A DNA stretch of 64,000 nucleotides from Muribaculaceae bacterium. GTDB taxonomy: Bacteria; Bacteroidota; Bacteroidia; Bacteroidales; Muribaculaceae. Within the stretch, counting starts at the first letter, position 1, and each line of letters opens with the position of its first letter. Position numbers and translations under genes: made by a program. The stretch is from the NCBI GenBank assembly GCA_022509085.1, contig JAFLTW010000009.1, positions 20,947 through 84,946 on the forward strand, given 5' to 3'. The notes under the pieces are model-generated. The model searched no databases. It saw only the letters and a list, made by a program, of their open reading frames with translations, and was not told the origin of the DNA. Of this stretch, positions 1 through 10,181 are shown in pieces.

Positions 1-11
1 GGAAGAGGGGG

Positions 12-536
12 TTACCAGTTGCCGAGGGTGGCGTTGAATATGAGGTCGACCAGTTCGGTGGAGATTTCCTCGCAAAGGTCGTCCTGGACGTCGGTGAGCA
101 TGAGTGAGGCATCAAACTGACGATAGGCCGAGAATGTCTGGTCCACGTTGTTGGCGGGGTTCTTGTTGTCGGTGTAGCGCACCTTCACCGTGATGGTGAG
201 GCGCGTCTCGGCGGCGTAGGCGTTCTCGCCTACGGCCTGGGGCGAAAGGGAGTAGCCGGTGATCTCGCCTGTCATCTCGAGGTCGGAGTTGCCGTCTACC
301 TCCTGCAGGCGTGTCTGGCGGGTGATGGCGTCCATGAGCTTGTTTTCAAACGTCTGCTGCAGGGGAGGATAGACGAGGGCCGCACGAATGGGAAACTCCG
401 TGATGTTGATGGTCTTATAGATATCGTAGTTGAGGGCCGAACCGTTGAACTTATATGACGGGATGCAGGACTGGAAAATCCCGGCGCAGAGCGTCAGCCC
501 CACGAGCCATGCAAGGGAGTTCAGCCATCTGCGCAT
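12..536 (-). CDS. lptE: LptE-like LPS assembly lipoprotein (start at MRRWLNS)
   Basis: ORF with lipoprotein-like signal (LCAGIFQSC), IPSYKFNGSALNYDIYKTI motif typical of Bacteroidota LptE; adjacent to sigma-54 regulator. Confidence 0.8.
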   Translation of the reverse strand: MRRWLNSLAWLVGLTLCAGIFQSCIPSYKFNGSALNYDIYKTINITEFPIRAALVYPPLQQTFENKLMDAITRQTRLQEVDGNSDLEMTGEITGYSLSPQAVGENAYAAETRLTITVKVRYTDNKNPANNVDQTFSAYRQFDASLMLTDVQDDLCEEISTELVDLIFNATLGNW

Positions 537-537
537 A

Positions 538-1575
538 TCAGTCGGCACGGAGTGTAAGGGGTGTGTTCTTCTTGAGAAACTCGCCAAGCTTCTCTTCGGA
601 TTCTTCGTCGGGGGTTCCGTCGATCCGGGCACGGAGTGAGGCCACCTCGGCCCTGAGGGCGAAGATAGACTGCCAGAGAAACTCGCGTTCGGCATCGTAG
701 GAGTTGGCGGGGCGAGCCGGCATGGAGGCTTCCGGGCCGTTCTTGGTGGAGAGGGGCAGATAGTCGAAGATATCGGCACGCGAGATTTCCTGGCCTGCAT
801 GGAACAGCGCGAGCTGCTCCACCACGTTCTTGAGCTGCCTTACGTTGCCCGGCCAGCGGTAGATGAGCAGGGCACGCTCGGCCTCGGGGCTGAAGGAGAC
901 GGGCGCAGTGAGGTATTTATGGGCGAAGTCGGATGCGAATTTCTTGGCCAGAAGCACGATGTCGTCGCCGCGGTCGTGGAGCGGGGGCACGTGAATCTGC
1001 ACGGTGGAAAGCCTGTAGAAGAGGTCTTCGCGGAAGGTGCCCTTAGCGATACGGTCGAGGAGGTTGACATTGGTTGCGGCCACGATGCGTATGTCGGTGG
1101 TCTGCACGGTTGAGGCACCCACCTTGATAAACTCGCCCGTTTCGAGCACACGGAGCAGACGCGCCTGTGTGGTAAGGGGGAGTTCGGCCACCTCGTCGAG
1201 GAAGATTGTGCCGCCGTTGGCCTCCTCGAAATATCCCTTGCGGGCGGAGATGGCGCCGGTGAAGGCGCCCTTCTCATGGCCGAAGAGTTCGCTGTCGATG
1301 GTGCCTTCGGGGATGGCGCCGCAGTTGACGGCGATGTATTTCTTATGGCGGCGTGAGCCGTAGTTGTGGATGATTTTTGGGAACACCTCCTTGCCCGATC
1401 CGCTCTCGCCCGTAACGAGCACGGAGAGGTCGTAGGGGGCCACGATGACGGCCCTCTCTATGGCATTGAGGAGCTCGGGGGAATTGCCGATGATGGAATA
1501 TCTCATCATGGCCTTGCGGGCCTCCTGCAAACCCGCAGTTGCGTCAGCTTTCGCTATCTTGTTGTTGCTTTCCAT
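538..1575 (-). CDS. Sigma-54 interacting AAA+ transcriptional regulator
   Basis: GESGSGKE Walker A, GAFTGA loop (HEKGAFTGA), GGTIFLDEV Walker B. Confidence 0.93.
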   Translation of the reverse strand: MESNNKIAKADATAGLQEARKAMMRYSIIGNSPELLNAIERAVIVAPYDLSVLVTGESGSGKEVFPKIIHNYGSRRHKKYIAVNCGAIPEGTIDSELFGHEKGAFTGAISARKGYFEEANGGTIFLDEVAELPLTTQARLLRVLETGEFIKVGASTVQTTDIRIVAATNVNLLDRIAKGTFREDLFYRLSTVQIHVPPLHDRGDDIVLLAKKFASDFAHKYLTAPVSFSPEAERALLIYRWPGNVRQLKNVVEQLALFHAGQEISRADIFDYLPLSTKNGPEASMPARPANSYDAEREFLWQSIFALRAEVASLRARIDGTPDEESEEKLGEFLKKNTPLTLRAD

Positions 1576-1754
1576 AGGGTCGTGGGATATAGACTTGCAA
1601 AGTTAACAAAAAAATCAGGCAATAGAGAGGATTGATTGCAAAGAAATTTCATAAAAATTACTAATTTTGCATTCCGTAGGAGGAAAATTCCCCTTCTGCA
1701 CTGAAAAATAACTGAGAGAATAGAAGAGAATAAAAGAACAATCCATAAAGAAAG

Positions 1755-3149
1755 ATGAGCTATCAAAAACTCCGCATTACCCGGACATTAAAGAAGGCGG
1801 CCGCAGCCCTGCTTACGGCAGCCGTGGCCTTATGCACCGCAAGCGAGGTCAGGGCCGTCACCGACGGCGAGATGGACCAGGCGCGTGCTATCGCAGCCAA
1901 GTATTACATCAGATACGTAAACGACGGCGCAGGCTATCTCGACAACTGGACTCCCGCCTCGATGGCCGAACTCGAGAAGAAGCTGGCCAACAACACCGAC
2001 CGACAGAACTTCAAGGCCTTCAAGGCCGCGGGGCAGCCCGGCGACTATGCCGGCTGGGACAAGGGAAAACTCGCGGAATATTGGAGCTCAACCTTCTTTG
2101 CCGACAACGGCTCGAAGCTCGATGCCAAGGGAGCGCAAAACGGACTCTGCAAAAAGCAGATAAAGCAGGGCGTGGAGGCCATGAAGGTGGTCGCGCCGGC
2201 AGCGGCTACCGCCGAACCGGCTCCTGCAGCGGAAACCGGACCCGCCACGGCTACAGCCGAGGAAGCCGCAGCCGCCGAAGCTGAAATAGCCGAAGCTGAA
2301 AACGAAGTGGCCCTGCAGCAGGCAGAGGCATTACAGGCCGAGGAAGAGGCGAAGGAGGCACCCGAACACAACCGGGAAAGCAGCGGCACGTGGGTCTACA
2401 TAATGATCCTGGGTATCCTGGTAGTGGTGGTGGTAGGACTCGTGATCTTCGCCTCACGCACCATGAAAAGCCAGACGGACGGCGACGACAGGAAGCGCCA
2501 CGAAAAAGAGACCCGCGAAGCGGAGGAAACGGAAATTGTTGAAGAACCCCGGAAGGCGGCTGTGCAGGCAGCCCCCATTGCCGGCGACGTGAAGATGCGC
2601 GAGAAATATGCCGAGATCCTTGCCGGAAAATCGGAGGAGATCCGCTCGCTGACGCGCCAGCTGCAAGACATGGAGGCACTCGCCGCCGACCTCAAAGACG
2701 AAAACCGCAGGCTCAAGGCCGAGGTGGAGCGACTGAGAAACGACGAGACACGCCACGCCGACCACCGGCAGTATCAGCCCCGGCACCAGCAGCCTCAGGG
2801 CGCCGCGGCCTCGCCCCAGACTTCAGGCGAGCACCGTGAGGTGTACCTCGGACGGGTGAACTCACGCGGCATATTCGTGAGGGCCGACCGCCACGCCGTA
2901 GACGGGCAGAGCGTCTACAAGCTCACTACCCCCAACGGCACCACCGGCAGCTTCACAGTGATAAAGAATCCGCTTATAGAGGAGCAACTGCTCGAAGACC
3001 CCGGCAAATGGCTCGCCGGCGGCTGCTTTGCCAAAGATATCTTCGACACCGAGGGACGGAGCGAGGTGCATACCGAGACCCCCGGCAAAGCCGTGTTCAG
3101 CGACGGAGCCTGGAGAGTGGAACGCAAGGCCAAGATCCACTACTCCTGA
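1755..3149 (+). CDS. Hypothetical protein with signal peptide, central TM helix and coiled coil
   Basis: 464-aa ORF; N-terminal hydrophobic signal, WVYIMILGILVVVVVGLVIFA TM, downstream coiled coil; TAATTTTG promoter upstream. Confidence 0.75.
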   Translation: MSYQKLRITRTLKKAAAALLTAAVALCTASEVRAVTDGEMDQARAIAAKYYIRYVNDGAGYLDNWTPASMAELEKKLANNTDRQNFKAFKAAGQPGDYAGWDKGKLAEYWSSTFFADNGSKLDAKGAQNGLCKKQIKQGVEAMKVVAPAAATAEPAPAAETGPATATAEEAAAAEAEIAEAENEVALQQAEALQAEEEAKEAPEHNRESSGTWVYIMILGILVVVVVGLVIFASRTMKSQTDGDDRKRHEKETREAEETEIVEEPRKAAVQAAPIAGDVKMREKYAEILAGKSEEIRSLTRQLQDMEALAADLKDENRRLKAEVERLRNDETRHADHRQYQPRHQQPQGAAASPQTSGEHREVYLGRVNSRGIFVRADRHAVDGQSVYKLTTPNGTTGSFTVIKNPLIEEQLLEDPGKWLAGGCFAKDIFDTEGRSEVHTETPGKAVFSDGAWRVERKAKIHYS

Positions 3150-4330
3150 TTAAAGAGGATAATCTCCTCTTCGAAGGGGGTGAGGCACTCGAGGCCGTCG
3201 CCCCTTACGGCATACGTGTTTTCAACCCCCACGGCCCCCACACCGGGTATGACAAACTTCGGCTCCAGAGCCAGGGTCATATCCTGCTGAAGGCTCACCT
3301 TGCAGCGTGGCGCTACGGGTGGTTGCTCGTTGAGCTCAATACCCACACCGTGACCGATAAAGGCGCTCTGCTGGGAGTGGCCCATAAAGAAATCCTTGAG
3401 ACCGGCCTCCTCGGCCATCCGCACGGCCCGGAAGTAGAGGTCGCAGACCTCCACACCCGGCAGCGCCTCGCGTTCAAGAGCGCGCAGAATGCTGCGCGAG
3501 CAGTCGTGGGCCTTATAGGCAATCTCCGGCAGACCCCCGAGCGACCAAACGCGTGTCATATCGGTCTGGTATGCATTGAATGAACCGTTCATATCCACCA
3601 TCACCGACTCTCCGGGGCGGATTTCCCGGCCGTCGGCTCCTCCGGGCAGCGACGGGTCGGCACCCGCGCCACCCATAGCAAACTCATAGGGCGACGGGTT
3701 GTCGGCATTGTCGCCTGCCAGGACACTCCCCATATTTATCTCCATAAGGTTGCCCGCCACGCGCGGGAACCCCAGGCAACCCTCGCGGCGCAGCTCACCC
3801 TCGATGGCAATCTGAAGCCCGATGTCGGTCATCCCCGGGCGGTAAAGGGAGGCGATGCGGGAGTAGACGGCTACCTGGCGCTGCCCGTCGTAGCGCATCA
3901 GCTCGAGCTCGTGCGCAGTCTTCGTCATCCTCGCTGCCCGCAGACATGGGGTGGAGTTGAAGAACTCCGCCTGCGGAAACACCTTCATAAGCCTCGAAAC
4001 GTCATTGTAGGAGAGAACGTCTTCCTCAAGGCCTATCAACCTGGGAGTCTCCACCCCGAGACGGTCCATCTCCCCGGGGATCTGCTCCGGCTTACGGATG
4101 CAGACAACATCTGGGGAGGGTTCAAACGTCTGGGGTTTCACCACGAAATAGAGAGGCCTGCCGTGGCGCGGGATCCACACATAGCCGCGGAAAAACCTGC
4201 CGGTAGAGTAGAACACGTTCACGTTGGCGGCCACAAGAAGCGCCGAATCTTCCGGCATCTGAGCCTGTATCTTTTCGACATGAAGCCTCGTTTCGGCCTG
4301 AATGGAAGAGGGAATGAGGGGTGTAGACAT
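3140..4330 (-). CDS. M24 family (Xaa-Pro) aminopeptidase
   Basis: VMVDMNGSFNAYQTDMTRVWSLG and GHGVGIELNEQPPV motifs. Confidence 0.9.
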   Translation of the reverse strand: MSTPLIPSSIQAETRLHVEKIQAQMPEDSALLVAANVNVFYSTGRFFRGYVWIPRHGRPLYFVVKPQTFEPSPDVVCIRKPEQIPGEMDRLGVETPRLIGLEEDVLSYNDVSRLMKVFPQAEFFNSTPCLRAARMTKTAHELELMRYDGQRQVAVYSRIASLYRPGMTDIGLQIAIEGELRREGCLGFPRVAGNLMEINMGSVLAGDNADNPSPYEFAMGGAGADPSLPGGADGREIRPGESVMVDMNGSFNAYQTDMTRVWSLGGLPEIAYKAHDCSRSILRALEREALPGVEVCDLYFRAVRMAEEAGLKDFFMGHSQQSAFIGHGVGIELNEQPPVAPRCKVSLQQDMTLALEPKFVIPGVGAVGVENTYAVRGDGLECLTPFEEEIILFNQE

Positions 4331-4398
4331 TGGAGGTGAGGGTTGGTTGGTCTTGTTAAATCGATTTGCAAAATTAAGGAATAAATATTAATTTTGCA

Positions 4399-6144
4399 AT
4401 GCAGGAAAACAAACCTCTATATATGAAAAAGATACTGTTTGCCATGATGGGGATGGCCATCATGAGTGCCTACGCCGCCCCTCTGACACCCGCAGAGGCC
4501 CTGGCCCGACTTGGAGAGAACGACCACCGCAGGGCCTCGGCCCAGGAGAGTCCGCGGCAGCTCGCCACTTACAACGACGCTGACGGCAACCCCGCCATAT
4601 ACATCTACACCTACGCCGGCGACCGCGGCTTCATGCTCCTGTCGGCCGACGACGCCACTCCGGCACTGCTGGGATATTCGGAGACCAACAGTTTCGCCTT
4701 AGACGGCAGCGCAACCAGCGTGGCCTCCTGGCTCGACAGCTACGCCGAGCAGATAAAGGCCTCGCGAGGACTTCCGCGCTATGAGGCGCCTACCACCAGA
4801 GCCGACGAGATGGCGCCTGTAGGTCCGCTGGTCAAGTCCAACTGGGACCAGACGGCACCCTACTACGACGACTGCCCCATGTATGGCGCACGCCGATGCG
4901 TGACCGGCTGTGTGGCAACGGCCATGGCTCAGGTGATGAACTACTGGAAATTCCCGGAGCGTGGACAAGACCAAATCTCGTATCTGTCGCAGGAGATCGG
5001 TCAGCAGCTCTCCATGGACTTCTCCACAGTGGAGTTCGACTGGGACAACATGCTCGACAAATACACCGGCGGCAACTACTCAGACAAGGAGGCAAAGGCC
5101 GTATCCACACTGATGCTGGCAGCCGGCCATAGCGTGATGATGCAGTATACCCCCTGGGAGTCGGGTGCCTATTCAAAAGACATCGCGGCCGCCATGATAA
5201 AATATTTCGGATACGACCAGGGTGTGACGAACCGCAAAAACAACGAATTCGGCAGCTCTATATGGAATGAGGTGGTGTATAAGGAACTCATCACGACGGG
5301 TCCGGTGATCTATACGGGGCGTTCGATGGACGGCGCCCACTGCTTCGTATGCGACGGCTACGACGGCAACGGACGCTTCCACATCAACTGGGGCTGGGGC
5401 GGCCTCAGCGACGGCTACTACCTGCTCAATGCCCTCAACCCGGTGGAGATAGGCACGGGCGGCCACCTCAACGGTTACAATATAGACCAGGACATCGTAG
5501 TGGGAATCATGCCTCCACAGGGCCGACTCACCTCCGAAGGGATAAAGATAGAGAACGCCGCATCCGACTCCGGCAACGTGAAAGGCTGGGGCTATACCTA
5601 CCGCATCGCCAACTACTACGACATACAGCTGAGCGCAACCGTGAGGGTGACGGGCGGCAGAATTGCATCGCCTCTCTACGTAACCATATATGAAGTGAAC
5701 CCCACGACCCTCAGCAACGTGAAGAAGGTGTATGAAGACACCTTCGACCAGCCCGTCGACATAACAAGCGGAGTGGAGACCTACACCAAACAGGTGAAAC
5801 TTATGGACAACAAGGGCGAGCTCTATTCGCTCATCGTGGCCTACGACCTCAAGGGCGCACGCACCACCGTCGACAACCTGCTGATGGCTCCAAGCTACGC
5901 AGGACTGGGAGCCGTGACGGAAAGCGACGCCGCTCCCGCACTGCACAGCGACGGCCGCAGGGTATGGACCGATGCGGAAGGTTTCGTATCGCTGAAGGTA
6001 TATGACGTTAAGGGAGCGTGTGTGGCAGAGGCTGCCGGAGAAAGCCCCGAACTCAACCTCGAGACTCTGGGCGCCGGCATCTATGTAGCCGTGGCGCGCG
6101 GCGAGAGCGGCGAGACTGCGACGCTCAAACTACACCTAAGGTAA
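4399..6144 (+). CDS. C10 family (streptopain-like) cysteine peptidase with C-terminal T9SS-like sorting region
   Basis: CVTGCVATAMAQVMNYWKFP and GAHCFVCDGYDGNGRFHINWGWGG active-site motifs; signal peptide; LxVYDVKG...GIYVAVA tail. Confidence 0.92.
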   Translation: MQENKPLYMKKILFAMMGMAIMSAYAAPLTPAEALARLGENDHRRASAQESPRQLATYNDADGNPAIYIYTYAGDRGFMLLSADDATPALLGYSETNSFALDGSATSVASWLDSYAEQIKASRGLPRYEAPTTRADEMAPVGPLVKSNWDQTAPYYDDCPMYGARRCVTGCVATAMAQVMNYWKFPERGQDQISYLSQEIGQQLSMDFSTVEFDWDNMLDKYTGGNYSDKEAKAVSTLMLAAGHSVMMQYTPWESGAYSKDIAAAMIKYFGYDQGVTNRKNNEFGSSIWNEVVYKELITTGPVIYTGRSMDGAHCFVCDGYDGNGRFHINWGWGGLSDGYYLLNALNPVEIGTGGHLNGYNIDQDIVVGIMPPQGRLTSEGIKIENAASDSGNVKGWGYTYRIANYYDIQLSATVRVTGGRIASPLYVTIYEVNPTTLSNVKKVYEDTFDQPVDITSGVETYTKQVKLMDNKGELYSLIVAYDLKGARTTVDNLLMAPSYAGLGAVTESDAAPALHSDGRRVWTDAEGFVSLKVYDVKGACVAEAAGESPELNLETLGAGIYVAVARGESGETATLKLHLR

Positions 6145-6835
6145 AGATAGAAATACGGATATCGGGCTGCGACGCTGCCACTGCCTCCCCGGCAGAGAGC
6201 AGCGTCGCTCCCGTAGTGCATATGTCGTCTACGAGCATCACATTTTTGCCCCGTAGCGTTTCGGGGTGCCTGAGGACAAACACCCCGCGGGTGTTGGCGA
6301 TGCGCTGGGCGGCGCTCAGGGAAGTCTGGGTACGGTGGGAACGGCAGGCTACCAGGTTGGTGCCCAGCGGTATACCCGTAGCCAGGGAGATGCCTCGGGC
6401 TATCATCTCGCTCTGGTTGTAACCGCGCCGGAGCTTTTTGCGCCAATGGAGAGGCACCGGGAGCAGGAGGTCGACGCCGTCAAACAGCGTCGAGTCTTTT
6501 AGGGTCAGCGCCCCCAGATATCCCATGCGTTCGGCCAGACGCGAGAAACCGCGGTATTTGAAATCGTGAACCAGATGCGACACCACAGAGTCTCTCGAAT
6601 AGAAGTAGGGAGAGCAGGCGCGCAGGAGGGGCAACTGGCCGGCGAAGCGCTGCTCCATGGGGTTGAGGTCGGAATTGGGGGAGGAGGTGTTGAGCCAGTA
6701 TCGCTGATAACCCGTCACCGGGAGTTTGGCGATGCAGTCTGTGCAGATAAACTCTTCTTGAGCCACGAGCTTGCAGCCGCACACGTGGCATACGCGGGGT
6801 ATGAAGAGGTCGAGAAGCGCGCCGAAGGGATTCAT
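6125..6835 (-). CDS. ComF family phosphoribosyltransferase-like protein
   Basis: CHVCGCKL...CTDC zinc finger and VMLVDDICTTGAT PRPP motif. Confidence 0.92.
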   Translation of the reverse strand: MNPFGALLDLFIPRVCHVCGCKLVAQEEFICTDCIAKLPVTGYQRYWLNTSSPNSDLNPMEQRFAGQLPLLRACSPYFYSRDSVVSHLVHDFKYRGFSRLAERMGYLGALTLKDSTLFDGVDLLLPVPLHWRKKLRRGYNQSEMIARGISLATGIPLGTNLVACRSHRTQTSLSAAQRIANTRGVFVLRHPETLRGKNVMLVDDICTTGATLLSAGEAVAASQPDIRISIFTLGVV

Positions 6836-7299
6836 GACTCCGACAGGGCATTCGAGATAAGGCCGGGCTCGAAACCGCGGGCAAGCAGCCGGCGGTAGAT
6901 TTTGGCCCGGTCGTCGTAAACTGCGGGGTTAAGGCCGGCTGAGGCGGCCGCCAGAGCGCGCGAGAGCGCGGCGGCGTACTCCTCCGGGTCGATGCTCTCG
7001 AGGGCGGCAGCCACGAGAGAGGAGGGTATTCTCTTGGCGGCGAGGGCGGCACGGATCTTGCGGCGCCCCCAGGCAGCGAAACGCACCTTGTAATTGGTAA
7101 ACGAGCGGGCAAAGCGCGCGTCGTCTACATATCTGTTGGCGATGAGATATTCCATTATTTCCTCCTGTTTCTCGCGGGGGAGACCTGCACGGTAGAGCTT
7201 GGTGGAAATGTCGAACGAGCATTGCTCGCTCTTGGCGCAGAGCCCTGCCATACGCTTTAGCAGAGCCTCGGGGTCGGCGGGTTTGCGGGCTCTCATCAT
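6832..7299 (-). CDS. recX: Regulatory protein RecX
   Basis: RecX repeats (YLIANRYVDDARFARSFTNYKVRFAAWGRRKIRAAL); 4-nt overlap with neighbour. Confidence 0.88.
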   Translation of the reverse strand: MMRARKPADPEALLKRMAGLCAKSEQCSFDISTKLYRAGLPREKQEEIMEYLIANRYVDDARFARSFTNYKVRFAAWGRRKIRAALAAKRIPSSLVAAALESIDPEEYAAALSRALAAASAGLNPAVYDDRAKIYRRLLARGFEPGLISNALSES

Positions 7300-8213
7300 C
7301 TCTTCACTGCCTTGGCAAAACGCTGCTTCCCGTGGACGTCTTTTATGAGCTCCACCTCTCCGAATCCCTCGGCTTCGAGCATCGATCGGAGCTCCGTGGC
7401 GTGAAGCGGGTTGATCTCGAAATACAGTCGGCCGCCGGTTTTCAGGGCGTCAGCTGCCATAGTGGCGATGCGATGGTAGAACCGCAGGGGGTCATCGTCG
7501 GGCACGAAGAGGGCCAGGGAGGGTTCGTAAGAGAGTACGTTGGGATCCATGCCGCTCTTCTCCGACTCGCAGACATATGGAGGATTGGAGACAATAATGT
7601 CGAATTCTTCAGGGGGCAGTGAGAGACTGAATACGTCGGCTTCCTTCAATTCCACAGAGGTTTTCAGCGTTGCGGCATTCTCGCGGGCATATGCGATAGC
7701 GCTGGGGGAGACATCGACAGCCGTGACTTTGGAGAAGGGGAGGTTGCGGGCCAGGGCGACGGCGATTGCGCCGCTGCCCGTACAGAGGTCGAGCACTCGG
7801 AGGTCAGGCTGTAGATTCTCCTTCACTATAAGGTCAACGAGCTCTTCGGTTTCCGGTCGGGGTATGAGCACGCCGGGTCCCACCTTCAGTTTGAGACCGT
7901 AGAATGTGGTCTGGCCTAAAGCATATTGGAGTGGCACATCGCGGAGCAGTTGCCCTACGATGTCGGCACAGCGGGCAGTGATGGCCTGGCCGGCTGTTCG
8001 CTGCTCGTTGGCCAGGAGGAGGGGTAGTTCCCAGCCTTTTAGGGTGGTGAGTATGACGCGGGCCATAGCCGTGGCCTCCCGCTCTCCATACTTGGGGGCG
8101 AGAGCCTCGCGGATGGCACCCCGCAACTCTCCGAGAGTAGCGTCAGGATTTCGGAGGGCATCCGGAGTGAGGCCTGAATTGGAGTCGGAATTGGGATTGG
8201 GAGTTAGTGGCAT
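7296..8213 (-). CDS. prmC: Peptide chain release factor N5-glutamine methyltransferase (start at MPLTPN)
   Basis: LIPRPETEELVD, VLDLCTGSGAIAVALA, IIVSNPPYV motifs. Confidence 0.95.
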   Translation of the reverse strand: MPLTPNPNSDSNSGLTPDALRNPDATLGELRGAIREALAPKYGEREATAMARVILTTLKGWELPLLLANEQRTAGQAITARCADIVGQLLRDVPLQYALGQTTFYGLKLKVGPGVLIPRPETEELVDLIVKENLQPDLRVLDLCTGSGAIAVALARNLPFSKVTAVDVSPSAIAYARENAATLKTSVELKEADVFSLSLPPEEFDIIVSNPPYVCESEKSGMDPNVLSYEPSLALFVPDDDPLRFYHRIATMAADALKTGGRLYFEINPLHATELRSMLEAEGFGEVELIKDVHGKQRFAKAVKR

Positions 8214-8314
8214 GTCAGGGAGGACTTTGTTTAAAGAGCTCGGGGCGAAATTAGGAAAAAATTTGCACAAAATGAAATTTTGTATTAAATTTGCAGTCCG
8301 AAAAGGCAAAAGCC

Positions 8315-8388
8315 GGTCCCATAGCTCAGTTGGTTAGAGCACCTGACTCATAATCAGGGAGTCCTTGGTTCAAGCCCAAGTGGGACCA
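8315..8388 (+). tRNA. tRNA with CAU anticodon (Met or Ile2; not distinguished)
   Basis: Acceptor GGTCCCA/TGGGACC, anticodon arm CCTGA-CTCATAA-TCAGG, T-arm with GGTTCAAGCCC; TAAATTTG promoter at ~8287. Confidence 0.95.
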
Positions 8389-8407
8389 CAAAAGAGAACA
8401 ATTATCC

Positions 8408-8482
8408 GGTTGGGTTAGAGCACCTGACTCACCGTGTCTACATTAGGCAGGGAGTCCTTGGTTCAAGCCCAAGTGGGACCAC
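8408..8482 (+). pseudogene. Degenerate tRNA copy (no 5' acceptor strand, anticodon arm disrupted)
   Basis: GGTTGGGTTAGAGCACCTGACTCA-ccgtgtctacattaggcAGGGAGTCCTTGGTTCAAGCCCAAGTGGGACCAC matches the tRNA at 8315 except for missing 5' end and altered anticodon region. Confidence 0.85.
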
Positions 8483-8503
8483 AAATTAATTATCGACTAA
8501 AAA

Positions 8504-8540
8504 GCCGGGAGCGGATTAATTTCCGGCTCCCGATTTTTTT
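8504..8540 (+). terminator. Rho-independent terminator
   Basis: GCCGGGAGC...GCTCCCG followed by ATTTTTTT. Confidence 0.8.
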
Positions 8541-8563
8541 ATTAACCTCCTTTAAGTAGCCCT

Positions 8564-10138
8564 ATGATGACCCCTCTATATCCTCTCGGCCTGCAAGACT
8601 TTAAAACGATTAAAGAGGACGGAGCACAGTACGTTGACAAAACGCAGTTTATACCCAAACTGTTGGCCCAACGTTTTTATTTTCTGAGTCGTCCTCGCCG
8701 TTTTGGGAAAAGTCTGTTTCTATCCACTTTATATTATTTCTTTAAAGGGGACCGAGAACTTTTCAAAGGGTTGGCAGTAGAGTTGTTTGATTGGGATTGG
8801 GTGGAGTATCCCATAATACGATTTGATTTAAGCAATGGCGATTTTTCAAAGGTTTTCGGCCTTGAGCAGAGGCTCAACGAAATATTAAAAAGATGTAGCG
8901 AAGAATATGGTGTTGATATAGAGGGCGAAACTCCGAGAGCCAAATTTAACAGTATTATTTGGAATCTTAAAAAGAAATTCGACAGAGATGTTGTAATTCT
9001 TGTTGACGAGTATGAAAAGCCACTGTTGGATTCAATGCATACCGGCCACTTTGAAAGTTATCGTTCTGAACTGGCCGATTTTTATTCGGTCTTGAAAGAT
9101 AATTCACCCAACATCAGGTTTCTGTTTCTCACAGGGATAACCAGATTCGGTCATCTAAATATATTTTCCGGGTTAAACAACATTACCGATATATCCATTA
9201 ATCCTGAGTTTTCAGCTATTTGCGGAATTAGTCAAAAGGAATTGATTGATAATTTTGAGCAAGGTATTGAAGAATTGTCAGAATATAATAATTGGGGAAA
9301 AGAAAAAACTTTTCTGTATCTGAAAAATTATTATGATGGCTATCATTTCTCACGTAAATCGGAAGATATTTATAACCCCTATTCCATTTTGTCGTGTTTT
9401 GCCGAAAAAGAACTACGTTCGATGTGGATTGCCACGGGAATGACAAAATCACTTTTCCATCTCATCCGCAACCGCAATTGGGACCTCACGCAAATAGACA
9501 ATATCAAGGTTAATGCATCGGTGCTCCTTGGTGTGGAGGCCGAATTTCTTTCACCCACGACTCTCTTCTATCAGACAGGATATCTTACCATTAAAGGATA
9601 TGACTCCGATACTTTGGAGTATACCCTCGGAATTCCCAATCAAGAAGTGCGCCAGTCGCTTTACGAAGTCATCATACCGCATTATCTTGGCAAAGACCTT
9701 GAACTTAAGCAAGGAAAACTTTCTGAATTGGCACTACTGATGAGAACAGGGCAGGCTGAGGATATGATGAAATGGCTTCAGACGTTCTTCAGCAAGGTTT
9801 CCTACGAGACTAAAATGCGTCTTAGAGAAGATAAGAAACAGGCAGAGAAGGATTTTCAGTTTGTCACTTACGCCATATTCTCGCAGGTTTGCGATTTCAA
9901 CAGGCTACATCTGGAATACAGCAACTCGGCGGGACGTTCGGACCTCGTGATTGAAACCAAGGATTATATCTACATCATAGAGTTCAAGCTTGGCAGCACA
10001 GCCAAGAAGGCTCTTGAGCAGATTGAAGAGAAGGGCTATGCCCTCCCATGGCAGGACTCCGGCAAGAAAGTCATTAAAATAGGAGCTACCTTCTCGGCCC
10101 GCTCTAACGGCCTCCTCCAATTCAAAATCGCAGAATAA
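8564..10138 (+). CDS. AAA-ATPase-like / PD-(D/E)XK nuclease superfamily protein
   Basis: MTPLYPLGLQDFKTIKEDGAQYVDKT..., FLSRPRRFGKSLFLSTL, VDEYEKPLLD, C-terminal YIIEFKLG nuclease motif. Confidence 0.92.
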   Translation: MMTPLYPLGLQDFKTIKEDGAQYVDKTQFIPKLLAQRFYFLSRPRRFGKSLFLSTLYYFFKGDRELFKGLAVELFDWDWVEYPIIRFDLSNGDFSKVFGLEQRLNEILKRCSEEYGVDIEGETPRAKFNSIIWNLKKKFDRDVVILVDEYEKPLLDSMHTGHFESYRSELADFYSVLKDNSPNIRFLFLTGITRFGHLNIFSGLNNITDISINPEFSAICGISQKELIDNFEQGIEELSEYNNWGKEKTFLYLKNYYDGYHFSRKSEDIYNPYSILSCFAEKELRSMWIATGMTKSLFHLIRNRNWDLTQIDNIKVNASVLLGVEAEFLSPTTLFYQTGYLTIKGYDSDTLEYTLGIPNQEVRQSLYEVIIPHYLGKDLELKQGKLSELALLMRTGQAEDMMKWLQTFFSKVSYETKMRLREDKKQAEKDFQFVTYAIFSQVCDFNRLHLEYSNSAGRSDLVIETKDYIYIIEFKLGSTAKKALEQIEEKGYALPWQDSGKKVIKIGATFSARSNGLLQFKIAE

Positions 10139-10150
10139 AATCGAGGCAGC

Positions 10151-10181
10151 TCCTTGGCTCAAGCCCAAGTGGGACCACAAA
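10151..10181 (+). repeat. Copy 3 of tRNA 3' end (att-like direct repeat)
   Basis: TCCTTGGCTCAAGCCCAAGTGGGACCACAA, one mismatch to the tRNA 3' end. Confidence 0.85.

Noticed and set aside
430-8337. Many overlapping ORFs in the GC-rich first 8 kb
   Set aside because: Shadow ORFs opposite or out of frame with conserved genes (LptE, M24, C10, RecX, PrmC); low-complexity, R/P/S-rich translations.
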